Source of the DNA: an uncultured Bacilli bacterium
Lineage (GTDB): Bacteria > Bacillota_I > Bacilli_A > RF39 > UBA660
Direction: 5' to 3'
NCBI GenBank assembly: GCA_934167885.1
Contig: CAKPMB010000001.1
Span: forward strand, 62,001 to 126,000
DNA: 64,000 bases
Made by a program: the position numbers and the translations under genes
Notes under the pieces: model-generated
The model's database searches: none
What the model was told of the DNA's origin: nothing
Seen by the model: only the letters and a program-made list of their open reading frames with translations
Shown here: positions 7,669 to 16,229 of the stretch, one piece after another
Numbering within the stretch: the first letter of the stretch is position 1
Layout of the letters: each line of letters opens with the position of its first letter

Positions 7669-8666
7669 TATTTTACCCAATATTTGGCTGTTCTAACCAT
7701 TTGAGAACTATAACCCATTTCATTATCATACCACGCTATAATCTTTACTAATTGTTTACCATTTACCTCTAAGACATTGGTTGATAAACCATCAACTAAA
7801 GCCCCATAATGTGAACCTATAACGTCACTTGAAACGATAGGATCCATTGTTAACTTAATTGTTTCATTTTCATTTCTTATAAACAATTTATTGATTTCTT
7901 CAACAGAAGTATTTCGCTTTAACTCTAAAGTTAAATCGATAACTGAACCAGTTGGCACTGGAACACGCATAGCAATACCATCTAATTTACCTTTTAATGA
8001 TGGTATAACCTCACCAATAGCTTTAGCAGCCCCAGTTGATGCTGGCACAATATTTTGAGCACAAGCACGACCACGACGAGCATAAATGCCTTTTTTATGG
8101 GCGATATCAAGCGTTGCTTGATCATTGGTATATGCATGAACTGTCGTCATATATCCTTTAACAACACCAATATTATCATTTAATATTTTTAAAACCGGTG
8201 CAAGACAGTTAGTAGTGCAACTAGCAGCTGAAATAATAGTCTCATTGCCATCTAATTCATCATTATTAACATTATATACAATTGTTTTCAAATCACCTTT
8301 AGCAGGCGCAGATATAATAACTTTTTTAGCACCAGCTTCAATATGAGCACTAGCTTTTTCAAACGATGTGAATAAACCAGTGCATTCAAAAACAACATCT
8401 ATTCCTAATTCTTTCCAAGGTAATAAATTAGGTTCTTTTATAGCATAAACTTTTATTTTTTTATCTCCAACTAAAATACAATCATCAACACTTTTTATAT
8501 CATCTACATGATAATTACGATGATTAGTATCATATTTAAGAAGATAAGCAAGTTGTTCAGCATCCGTTAAATCATTAATGGCAACAACTTCAAAATTTTC
8601 ATCTTCTTGCATTAATCTAAAAACTAAACGACCAATGCGACCAAATCCATTTATTGCTACTCTCAT
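7668..8666 (-). CDS. gap: Glyceraldehyde-3-phosphate dehydrogenase
   Basis: Glycolytic oxidation and phosphorylation of glyceraldehyde 3-phosphate with NAD+. The 332-aa protein has the N-terminal dinucleotide fold INGFGRIGR, the active-site SAASCTTNCLAP with Cys150, and the C-terminal WYDNEMGYS. The acidic residue of VAINDLTD favours NAD+ over NADP+. The start is ATG at 8666 after AAAGGATTAAA; an in-frame upstream ATG precedes that ribosome site. It follows the nucleoside kinase gene by 14 nt, suggesting one transcript: nucleoside kinase, gap, microprotein. Confidence 0.97.
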   Translation of the reverse strand: MRVAINGFGRIGRLVFRLMQEDENFEVVAINDLTDAEQLAYLLKYDTNHRNYHVDDIKSVDDCILVGDKKIKVYAIKEPNLLPWKELGIDVVFECTGLFTSFEKASAHIEAGAKKVIISAPAKGDLKTIVYNVNNDELDGNETIISAASCTTNCLAPVLKILNDNIGVVKGYMTTVHAYTNDQATLDIAHKKGIYARRGRACAQNIVPASTGAAKAIGEVIPSLKGKLDGIAMRVPVPTGSVIDLTLELKRNTSVEEINKLFIRNENETIKLTMDPIVSSDVIGSHYGALVDGLSTNVLEVNGKQLVKIIAWYDNEMGYSSQMVRTAKYWVK

Positions 8667-8680
8667 TTTAATCCTTTCTT

Positions 8681-10333
8681 TTAAAAGCAACTTCCACCAA
8701 TAAACTCACGAAGAATAGAATCATCTGGTATTGCTTCGCTTGGTATTGGTAAGAAAACATCTAAAACTTTTATTAATCTTCTTGCTTCATCATAATTTGG
8801 ATTATCATATTTAACTGAATAAAGAAGTGGTAAAACATATGTTTTTAAAACACAAAATTCATAGATTAAAGATGTATCAAAAACAAAATCCGCTTCATCT
8901 TGATATGGGAAAACATATTTTTCTTCACCTTCACGCACACTATCCCATAAATTTAGAGTATCGCTAACATTATATCCACGAGTTCTATTATCACGAACCA
9001 TTCTTCGTAATAGACGATTATCAGTCGTCGACATACGGTTATCACTATCAATATTAACAGATGTTAAAGGTGATAAATATATTTTAAATTTATGTTCTTT
9101 ATCAATATCAACTAATAATTTAGGATTTAAGGCATGTATTCCTTCTATTAAAAGAATATCCTTATCTTGAAGTATCATTTTCTTTTTAAATTCTTTTTCA
9201 CCTGTTAAAAAATTAAATTCAGGCATCTTTACTTCTTTACCATTCATTAAATCCGAGATTACTTTATTAAATAACTTTAAATCTAGTGCTTCTAAACATT
9301 CAAAGTCATATTCACCATTTTCTTTACGTGGCGTATCCACTCTTTCTTTAAAGAAATTATCCATAGAAATCATTTTAGGTGATAATCCTAAACTTCTTAA
9401 ATACATTGCGAACTTATTACATGTAGTAGTCTTTCCACTACTAGATGGACCAGCAATAAGTATAATTTTAATTTTATCACTATGTTTAGCAATATCTTTA
9501 GCATGATCAAGAAGCTTATTACTTTGTAATGTTTCACTCATACGAATTAAATCATTAATTTTTGAAGATGAAACTACTTTATTTAAATCAGTAGAGGTCC
9601 TAATATTCATTAATTTACCCCATTCTTTTGTTTCACGAAATACTTCAAATAATTTTTTATGATGTTCGTATTCTTTAATCTTGTCATTAATATAAACTGT
9701 TGGATATTTGATAACAAATTCATCATCATCTAAATATTCCAAACCAAATTCATTTAAACAAGAAGTTTCGGCAGGCATTTTGCTAAGAATATAATTATAC
9801 ATATTACCTATTTTATATAAATGAACGTATGTATTAGGCAAGTATTCTAATAACCCTACCTTATCCTCATCATTATGCTTTTTAAAATATTCAAAAGCTT
9901 CAGTTTTTAACACAGTTACTTTAACAATAGGTAAGTTAGCTGTTACTACTTCGCGCATTTTATCTTCAACCTTTTTTAAATCATCACGCGTAATTTTTTT
10001 AATAGTTTGAACACATAAGGCTTTATCAGCTGAATGTTTAACAATTATACCATTCTTCTTACCAAAAACAGCATTAAAACTATACTTAACTAAAAAGATT
10101 AACCCATTTAGATATACTCTATTAGCCGTTTTATCAGTTAAATCACAAAACTCAATCTTATCATTACTATGAACAACATTTTGTAATTCTTTATAATGAT
10201 TATTAACTCTAGCAAGAATAATTTTATGTTTACTTTCAATATTAAACATTTTACTAAGTTCTAATAAAGTTGTGCTTTTTGAAACCTCCATCTGCATTCC
10301 GCTAACTTCTACATTTATATTCTCTATTAACAT
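8681..10333 (-). CDS. TGS-containing uridine kinase-like nucleoside kinase
   Basis: A 550-aa protein with a threonyl-tRNA-synthetase-like N-terminal half (TGS-like region about 1-65, then a second-additional-domain-like part with KHSADKAL) and a C-terminal uridine kinase/phosphoribulokinase-like P-loop domain (AGPSSSGKTT near residue 290, then SMDNFFKERVDTP). This fusion is a known family in Firmicutes annotated as nucleoside kinase; in vivo substrates are poorly defined. It sits at the head of the gap transcription unit, with GGAGG before the ATG. An extended -10 (TGTTATAAT, box at 10350-10355) leaves 16 nt to the start. Confidence 0.85.
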   Translation of the reverse strand: MLIENINVEVSGMQMEVSKSTTLLELSKMFNIESKHKIILARVNNHYKELQNVVHSNDKIEFCDLTDKTANRVYLNGLIFLVKYSFNAVFGKKNGIIVKHSADKALCVQTIKKITRDDLKKVEDKMREVVTANLPIVKVTVLKTEAFEYFKKHNDEDKVGLLEYLPNTYVHLYKIGNMYNYILSKMPAETSCLNEFGLEYLDDDEFVIKYPTVYINDKIKEYEHHKKLFEVFRETKEWGKLMNIRTSTDLNKVVSSSKINDLIRMSETLQSNKLLDHAKDIAKHSDKIKIILIAGPSSSGKTTTCNKFAMYLRSLGLSPKMISMDNFFKERVDTPRKENGEYDFECLEALDLKLFNKVISDLMNGKEVKMPEFNFLTGEKEFKKKMILQDKDILLIEGIHALNPKLLVDIDKEHKFKIYLSPLTSVNIDSDNRMSTTDNRLLRRMVRDNRTRGYNVSDTLNLWDSVREGEEKYVFPYQDEADFVFDTSLIYEFCVLKTYVLPLLYSVKYDNPNYDEARRLIKVLDVFLPIPSEAIPDDSILREFIGGSCF

Positions 10334-10349
10334 AATTACCTCCTATTTT

Positions 10350-10358
10350 ATTATAACA
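10350..10358 (-). promoter_or_regulatory. Extended -10 promoter of the nucleoside kinase-gap operon
   Basis: TGTTATAAT on the - strand with TATAAT at 10350-10355; GGAGG follows directly, so the leader is only about 10 nt. No convincing -35 box is seen. Confidence 0.65.
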
Positions 10359-10421
10359 CAATGTTTTAATTTTATAGTGAATAAAATTAGATGCTTTACA
10401 TATTATAGTAAGGGTGATTTA

Positions 10422-11000
10422 ATGAATTTAGTTCCAATTATTGTCGATAAAGAACAAAATAGTGAACGTAGTTATGATATATTTTCAAGATTATTAAAAG
10501 ATAGAATTATTATATTAAATGGTGAAATTGATAGCAAACTTTCAAGTATTATTGTTAGTGAACTTTTATATTTAGATTCAATTAGTCAAGAAGATATATT
10601 TTTATATATTAATAGTCCTGGTGGCAGTATTACTGAAGGAATGGCTATTATGGATACAATGAATTATATAAAAAGTGATGTTAAAACTATTTGCCTAGGT
10701 CTAGCCGCAAGTATGGCAGCTTTCTTACTTTCATGTGGAGCTAAAGGTAAAAGATACATCCTACCTAATGCCGAAGTAATGATTCACCAACCACTTGGTG
10801 GCGTGGAAGGACAAGCTACCGAAATTAAAATTGTCGCTGAGCGAATATTACGATTAAAAAGCAAATTAAATAAAATACTATCAGAAAATACCAATAAATC
10901 AATGGATGTTATTGAGCGTGATACAGAAAGAGATCATTTCTTAACAGCCGAAGAAGCTTTAGAATATGGTATTGTCGATGAAATATTAAAAAATAATTAG
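10422..11000 (+). CDS. clpP: ATP-dependent Clp protease proteolytic subunit ClpP
   Basis: Serine peptidase that forms the double-heptamer chamber fed by ClpX, ClpC or similar unfoldases. The 192-aa protein has the intact triad: Ser97 in GLAASMAA, His122 in MIHQPLGG and Asp171 in ERDTERDHF. Frame extension upstream of 10422 is rejected because AGGGTGATTT directly precedes this ATG. A TATTAT box at 10401-10406 leaves 15 nt to the start. It is divergent from the nucleoside kinase and convergent with the phosphohexomutase. No ClpX or ClpC is present in this window. Confidence 0.96.
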   Translation: MNLVPIIVDKEQNSERSYDIFSRLLKDRIIILNGEIDSKLSSIIVSELLYLDSISQEDIFLYINSPGGSITEGMAIMDTMNYIKSDVKTICLGLAASMAAFLLSCGAKGKRYILPNAEVMIHQPLGGVEGQATEIKIVAERILRLKSKLNKILSENTNKSMDVIERDTERDHFLTAEEALEYGIVDEILKNN

Positions 11001-11020
11001 CCCAAAACTAATTATTTTTT
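10988..11020. terminator. Bidirectional terminator between clpP and the phosphohexomutase
   Basis: 10-bp stem AAATAATTAG/CTAATTATTT around a CCCAAAA loop, with T runs on both strands. It overlaps both stop codons. Confidence 0.8.
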
Positions 11021-12381
11021 AATTCATCAATATAATTTAATACTTTTTCTTTTAAACTATTCATTTTATCTTCATCACGTGATTCAATTCTAACAGTTAA
11101 ATTAGGTCCAGTGTTAGAGGCCCTTACTAAAATCCATGAGTCATCTAATTCAATCCTAACACCATCTATATCATTAACTTTAACATTCAATTTAGATGCT
11201 GCTTCTTTGATTTTTTCAACAATAGCAAATTTATTATCTTCACGCACCAAGACCTTTATCTCCGGAGTTCCATAAACCTTACTAAGACCACCGCGTAATT
11301 CACTAAGTTTCTTATTAGTATTACTCATAACTTCAATCATACGAAGACCTGCATATAATCCATCATCCGTGCCAATCCATTTATCGCGGAAAAAGACATG
11401 TCCCGAATATTCCCCACCAAAATCAAAGTCACCTGTCTGCATTTTTAAATTTTGATATGAATTACCAGTTCGATTCATTACAGGTTTAATATTAAGTTTT
11501 TTTAATTCATCAGTTAGAGTCATACCACATTTTACATCAAATAAAGCACTTCTATTTTTTAATTTATCATTTAAATAACGATACATAATAACCATATACT
11601 CTTCAGTAGTTAAAATATAACCATTTTCATCAACAACACCAATTCTATCAGCATCACCGTCTAAACCAATACCTATTTGAGCATGGCATTCCACTACCTT
11701 TTGTGATAATTCCATCATCTTTTCTTTAACAGAAGGATCCAAATATTCCGTTGGAATACTTAAATCTTTTTTTTCATTTAAAATAACACAGTCAAGATTT
11801 AATCTTTTCATAATGTCAGCAACAACAACCGAAGATGTGCCATTACCTAAATCCACTACTACTTTTAAGTTATTATCTTTAATTGAAAGAGATGATTCTA
11901 ATAAATTTAAATAAGCTTCTTTTATATTTTTTTTAGTAACACTACCATGTCCATTATCAAAAACTAATTGATTAGTAAACTTACCAAATTCTTTAATGGT
12001 ATCACCATAAGCATTACCGATATTTTCAAACGATATTTTAAAACCATTATATTCACTAGGATTATGACTTGCTGTTATCATAACGGCAGTTGGAATAGAA
12101 AAATATTTACGAGCAAAATAAAACATAGGAGTTGTTACCAAACCAACATCAATAACATTACTACCAGAATCAATTATACCCTTAATTAAACCATTTGATA
12201 ATATTGGTGATGAAACACGATTATCATGTCCTACAACCACCGTATTTTGATGATACTTCTTTATATAAGTTCCAAAACTACGACCTAACGTATAAGCAAC
12301 ATCCTCACTTAAATCATCACCATATATTCCCCTTATATCATACTCTCTAAACACGCGATCATTAATCTTAACTAAATTCAT
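11008..12381 (-). CDS. Phosphomannomutase/phosphoglucomutase
   Basis: Alpha-D-phosphohexomutase interconverting hexose 1- and 6-phosphates for envelope sugar nucleotides. The 457-aa protein has the phosphoserine loop TASHNPSEYNG, the metal loop DGDADRIG, the sugar loop GGEYSGHVFF and a C-terminal phosphate-binding part with RASNTGPNLTVR. The GEYSGH motif points to the ManB/AlgC class acting on mannose and glucose rather than GlmM. An imperfect inverted repeat (GGTATT...AATACC, about 12427-12452) lies upstream; its role is unknown. The gene is monocistronic. Confidence 0.9.
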   Translation of the reverse strand: MNLVKINDRVFREYDIRGIYGDDLSEDVAYTLGRSFGTYIKKYHQNTVVVGHDNRVSSPILSNGLIKGIIDSGSNVIDVGLVTTPMFYFARKYFSIPTAVMITASHNPSEYNGFKISFENIGNAYGDTIKEFGKFTNQLVFDNGHGSVTKKNIKEAYLNLLESSLSIKDNNLKVVVDLGNGTSSVVVADIMKRLNLDCVILNEKKDLSIPTEYLDPSVKEKMMELSQKVVECHAQIGIGLDGDADRIGVVDENGYILTTEEYMVIMYRYLNDKLKNRSALFDVKCGMTLTDELKKLNIKPVMNRTGNSYQNLKMQTGDFDFGGEYSGHVFFRDKWIGTDDGLYAGLRMIEVMSNTNKKLSELRGGLSKVYGTPEIKVLVREDNKFAIVEKIKEAASKLNVKVNDIDGVRIELDDSWILVRASNTGPNLTVRIESRDEDKMNSLKEKVLNYIDELKNN

Positions 12382-12485
12382 TACTTATTCTCCTTTTCAT
12401 AAAAATAATTATTATCTTTAAAATGTAGGTATTATTACAAGTTATAAAATACCATTTCTATCATTTAATATACCAGTATTATATC

Positions 12486-12521
12486 ATAAAAATAAGAATA
12501 ATTATAAAAACTATTCTTATT
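12486..12521 (-). terminator. Terminator of the surface protein gene
   Basis: Perfect 10-bp stem AATAAGAATA/TATTCTTATT (12491-12500, 12512-12521) followed on the - strand by TTTT. It lies 40 nt after the stop codon. A hairpin just behind a DGR variable region can also be part of the homing signal, so a second role is possible. Confidence 0.7.
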
Positions 12522-12560
12522 GACATTATAAAACTAATTTAAATGTTATTTTAATTTAAC

Positions 12561-15119
12561 CTATCTTAGTGTCAATTGGTACGGATTCTCTACCGTTCCA
12601 TCACCACTTGATATCAGAAGATCAGATCGTAGATTGATAACTGCGCGCACGCCCAACCAGAAGGAAACGTAGTTCCAAGGACTCAACAAGCCGGTCGGGC
12701 GGACATCCCAGACGCCAACGCCAGCATACGACGCATCGAAGCGAGAAGGCGTCATTGTCCAGAAGTATCCATTGGTCCGTAGGTAGTAATTTTCATTTTT
12801 GGTATTATATTTGCCACCTGCTAAAGCTACTTCATCAACCGTTATTAAAGCAGTGGGATACGTTAGTTTAGCATTGCCACGGGATGATGTTGTGCTAAAT
12901 TGGTCGCGCATATCACTAGAACATTTTAAAGTTGCTGTTTTATTAATATTTTGATAAAGCCTTGTGTATGGAGAATAGAATGTATGTTGACCTAGCTTGT
13001 ATCCTGAGTTATATGTCCTATCTGTTATACTACGATCATTGCAAAACTTTGCATCTACAATGTAATTTGTTAATAAATTACCATCAGCATCCGTTTTACC
13101 AACAATGTTTGTGGCATACCATTTATCTAGCTGTGTCTTAGCATTACTTGATACTTCATTTGTTCTTGTGCCATCCAAACTTGTGGATGAATATGAATAA
13201 TATTGCACTTTCGCACTTGTTTCTGACACTAAACTATTTACTTTTATCAATACCTGACATGAGCCTGTGGAACTTGTGCTTTGGCATGTGTATGGATATG
13301 TTCCAAACTCATCTTTCATTTCACTAAACGTGCCTTGTTTCATGTTGCCTTTTAATTTGTAATTCTCAGTGGATTCATCAAACTCATAATCATCGGCAAA
13401 GTAATATTTTGTAGCGACTACAATATCATAATACGTTGTTTCATCACTTATTTGATGTTCAAAATTCTTACCATACATATAACCGACATAGGTTGGATCG
13501 GGATATTTGGTGCTATATTGATATGTTGTATTATTTATAGCTGTATTATTACCAGTAGCATTGGCAGTTTTGCCATTATATATTAATCTTAAACTTCCAT
13601 CACCATTGGTTCTTATTATTTTCCAATAGTATCCTCCAAAATAAACATTATTATTTTGAACATCACCTCGGTAATAATAAACATCACCATAATCATCTTC
13701 TGTTTTATATAAACCAACTTCTGATCTAATGGAACTGGCAATCTTATATGTTCTCTTATCAGCCTTGGTGATCTTATGATTAGTTGTTGATACATCAACG
13801 GCTTTTATATAATATATATTGCTTAAATCAGAGTTTCTCATATTAGTTCCACCGCCGGTCCAATAGCCTATATAATTATCACTTAAATAATCGGTTGTTA
13901 TTGTTCCGGTTAATTTAAAAGTTCCGGTTTTCTCATCAAAACTATAACTCTTTGCAAAATAATATTTATACCCTGTGATGCTGTATGGATTTGATACATC
14001 TTCTGTTAATTGTTCAATATATGTATAAGTTGGAGCGGTATCATTTAAATTTGGTTCACCTTTATTAGCAATATTCATTTTGGCAACATCAACGGACTCA
14101 CTTAAACTATCACTTACTAACATACAATCTGCTAGTTTGGCAAAACCATTATTTAAACAATAATTGTTTCCTTTTACTTCTATTCTTTTAATAAAACTTT
14201 GAACGGTCTCATCATTCTTACTAACTTCTAACTGCACATTGGTATTACCATTGGCATCATTATTGGGACTAACAAATACTTGAACTTCAACGGTTTTATT
14301 TTTATCAAATTGATATGTTAAATCTAGATTATCAGTTTGCGTGCTTGATGAATTACCTTCACTATCTTTATAACTAAACTTAATGTCACTATTAGTTCCT
14401 GTTACTTTTAAATTCATCTTATCATTGCTTGCAAGACCAGCATCTTCAGCATTAACATAATTACTTATCTTGGCAATGAAGTATGCTTTATTATTTTCAA
14501 CATATGTATCACTGGTTTCCATCGATAAAGGCATGTTCATCGTTTCTAAGCCGGCGTCTACATTCACTTTAAAGTTTAAATAACTATTCGCCCATTCTGT
14601 TGCTTTATAACTAGCATTTGTATCAGTATCACTTATCGTGGTCTCTTCATCTACCCAGAATCTTAAAGTGTAATTCTTAGTTGTTTCGGTATATGTCTTC
14701 GCATCTATCTTGTCTACATAGATTCTTCGATTATTAAAGTCACTATACCTTATTCCATCTATTAAGACTTTGCCATCACACTCTAGGTATATCATAATGT
14801 ATTTAGCGTCTATTCTTATTTTATTACTTACTTCTTCACCATAATTTAAAGTAATACCATAATATATATCTCTATCACTCGTATTTTTACTTAATACTTT
14901 GAAACTAACTTTATTATCGTCTCGTGCCATAGCTTCTTCTTTGGTTTCTGGAAAACCACTTGTTATACTAACTTCATTGTCTTCTAAGAAGTTTAAGTAT
15001 ATTTCACCATTTAGAATATCTTCCATTCCCCCATACTTTTGATAAGTATAGAAAGCATAGCTTCCGCCTAACAATAAGACTAGGCCAAATACTATTAATA
15101 TATTCTTCCTAGTCTTCAT
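12561..15119 (-). CDS. Large cell-surface protein with hypervariable C-terminal region (candidate DGR target)
   Basis: An 852-aa protein with an N-terminal signal anchor (about 5-25, ending GGSYAFYTY). Next is a beta-rich region (about 30-330), a short Cys segment (CLNNGFAKLADC), and two related modules, KYYFAKSYSFDEKTGTFKL and KYYFADDYEFDESTENYKL. A YYWKIIRTNGDGSLRLIYNG block lies between the modules. The last 150 residues end in WTMTPS...GVRAVINL. Residues 793-825 are encoded by a GC-rich, adenine-poor block (12645-12743). I recall similar modular proteins from gut Firmicutes with the ending GVRPVINL, but have not searched. No LPxTG motif is present. Start at 15119 follows GTGGTG; an upstream in-frame ATG is rejected. 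Function is unknown; ligand binding or adhesion is an inference. Confidence 0.8.
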   Translation of the reverse strand: MKTRKNILIVFGLVLLLGGSYAFYTYQKYGGMEDILNGEIYLNFLEDNEVSITSGFPETKEEAMARDDNKVSFKVLSKNTSDRDIYYGITLNYGEEVSNKIRIDAKYIMIYLECDGKVLIDGIRYSDFNNRRIYVDKIDAKTYTETTKNYTLRFWVDEETTISDTDTNASYKATEWANSYLNFKVNVDAGLETMNMPLSMETSDTYVENNKAYFIAKISNYVNAEDAGLASNDKMNLKVTGTNSDIKFSYKDSEGNSSSTQTDNLDLTYQFDKNKTVEVQVFVSPNNDANGNTNVQLEVSKNDETVQSFIKRIEVKGNNYCLNNGFAKLADCMLVSDSLSESVDVAKMNIANKGEPNLNDTAPTYTYIEQLTEDVSNPYSITGYKYYFAKSYSFDEKTGTFKLTGTITTDYLSDNYIGYWTGGGTNMRNSDLSNIYYIKAVDVSTTNHKITKADKRTYKIASSIRSEVGLYKTEDDYGDVYYYRGDVQNNNVYFGGYYWKIIRTNGDGSLRLIYNGKTANATGNNTAINNTTYQYSTKYPDPTYVGYMYGKNFEHQISDETTYYDIVVATKYYFADDYEFDESTENYKLKGNMKQGTFSEMKDEFGTYPYTCQSTSSTGSCQVLIKVNSLVSETSAKVQYYSYSSTSLDGTRTNEVSSNAKTQLDKWYATNIVGKTDADGNLLTNYIVDAKFCNDRSITDRTYNSGYKLGQHTFYSPYTRLYQNINKTATLKCSSDMRDQFSTTSSRGNAKLTYPTALITVDEVALAGGKYNTKNENYYLRTNGYFWTMTPSRFDASYAGVGVWDVRPTGLLSPWNYVSFWLGVRAVINLRSDLLISSGDGTVENPYQLTLR
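12645..12743 (-). other. Candidate DGR variable region (VR) in the surface protein
   Basis: Counted by hand: 61 of 99 bases are G or C, and the coding strand has 8 A and 30 T. The adjacent coding stretch 12841-12900 has 20 A in 60. Most codons are of the form NNC or NNT (CGC, TTC, GAT, TAT, GGC, GTC, TAC, TCC), the outcome expected when AAC or AAT codons of a template repeat are randomised at adenines. The block encodes residues 793-825, just before the conserved GVR-VINL end, where C-type-lectin-like DGR targets vary. No template repeat or reverse transcriptase is present in the window, so this remains a prediction. Confidence 0.6.
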
Positions 15120-15262
15120 ATTGAACACCACATAAAAGAACAAGACTTAATCTTGTTCTACCTTGTTTACACTCTAAATTAGGTTTGTTACTTAATAAAG
15201 TAACCCCCCCCCATATTGACATTATTTGACACTTTTTATCATATCCTTTACCTTATTTTTAT
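15120..15262 (-). promoter_or_regulatory. Structured 5' leader of the surface protein gene with G9 tract
   Basis: The ~140-nt leader contains, in transcript order, a run of nine G (15204-15212), a perfect hairpin GTTACTT/AAGTAAC directly after it, and a perfect 9-bp hairpin AGAACAAGA/TCTTGTTCT (15136-15158) followed by TTTT. The second hairpin ends a few bases before the GTGGTG ribosome site and resembles a weak attenuator. The G run is very unusual for this AT-rich sequence and is a candidate slippage (phase-variation) site. Confidence 0.55.
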
Positions 15263-15268
15263 ACCACC

Positions 15269-15297
15269 ATTTTAGCAAAAGTCATGATAAATGTCCA
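15269..15297 (-). promoter_or_regulatory. Promoter of the surface protein gene
   Basis: On the - strand TGGACA (15292-15297), a 17-bp spacer and TGCTAAAAT (-10 at 15269-15274). A second possibility is a pair flanking the G9 tract (TGTCAA and TATTAA with 18 bp between), in which tract length would set promoter spacing. Confidence 0.5.
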
Positions 15298-15308
15298 TAC
15301 TATTTTAA

Positions 15309-16229
15309 CTAAACAATTTTAGACGCAAACTCTTTTATTTTGCGAAAACGATGATTTAAGCCTGACTTAGTAATATCTTTACCTGTTTCTAAAGAGATAA
15401 TTTCACTTAATTCTAGTAGTGAAGTTTCAGGATATTTTTCACGATATCTTATTGCTTCTTTTAATTTATCATCTAATAAATCATATGTCCCGGTATCTCT
15501 TATCTTTTTTATATCTTTTAATTGTTCATTACAAGTAGTAATTATCTTATCAATATTTGCTTGTTCCATATTATTAAGACGATTAGTCATATTTTTATGA
15601 TCACGATATATTCTTATATCTTCATAATACATAATGGCATTATTAGCACATACAATACGTAGGAAGTCACCAATTTTTTCTGCTTCTTTTATATAAACCA
15701 TATATTTCTTATCTTTTAAAGTTACTTTGCTATTTAAATAAAATTCATTTAATAACTTATTAATAAATTCAGCTTCTTCTTGTCGATTTATAAAAAATTC
15801 TAAATGATAACGACTTGTCTTAGGATCATTAATACTTCCACAAATTAAGAAGACACCTGCTAAATAAGCACGCTTTTCTTCTTCACTACCAATAATGTAA
15901 CTAGCGGGAAGTGGTAAAGTATTAAATGCCTCATCAATTACCGATAAATCTTTAAGAATTAATGAAACCTTATCAGTAACACTTATAATATATAGTCTAT
16001 TGCGATTAAAAGAATTGTTTTTGTCTAAAATTAAAGGATTAACATTGTATATTTCTTTAATTAATAAATAAATCTTTTTAGCAACACGTGAATTTTCAGT
16101 AATAATCTCAATTTTTTCTTTAGAGATAAGACCATTATTTCTAATAATAGCAGATAACATCGCTATTTTAGCATTTTGATCATATTCATTTTTTGCTATT
16201 TCATTTTTTACTTCTTGAGTATATGACAT
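15309..16229 (-). CDS. whiA: DNA-binding protein WhiA
   Basis: WhiA links cell division and chromosome segregation in Firmicutes and is a sporulation regulator in actinobacteria. The 306-aa protein has an N-terminal degenerate LAGLIDADG homing-endonuclease fold (with EEKRAYLAGVFLICGSINDP) and a C-terminal helix-turn-helix (SLLELSEIISLETGKDITKS). Its start overlaps the trxB stop by one base, as TAATG. The usual neighbours rapZ and yvcK are not present here. Third gene of the lgt-trxB-whiA operon. Confidence 0.93.
   Translation of the reverse strand: MSYTQEVKNEIAKNEYDQNAKIAMLSAIIRNNGLISKEKIEIITENSRVAKKIYLLIKEIYNVNPLILDKNNSFNRNRLYIISVTDKVSLILKDLSVIDEAFNTLPLPASYIIGSEEEKRAYLAGVFLICGSINDPKTSRYHLEFFINRQEEAEFINKLLNEFYLNSKVTLKDKKYMVYIKEAEKIGDFLRIVCANNAIMYYEDIRIYRDHKNMTNRLNNMEQANIDKIITTCNEQLKDIKKIRDTGTYDLLDDKLKEAIRYREKYPETSLLELSEIISLETGKDITKSGLNHRFRKIKEFASKIV

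Noticed and set aside
10272..10421. Upstream extension of clpP
   Set aside because: It runs antisense into the nucleoside kinase gene and through both promoters; the ClpP N-terminus starts at 10422 with its own ribosome site.
12561..15143. Treating the GC-rich block as a simple horizontal insertion
   Set aside because: An insert from a GC-rich donor should lose A and T alike; the coding strand keeps 30 T but only 8 A, and the reading frame and flanking motifs are intact. It remains the main alternative to a DGR.
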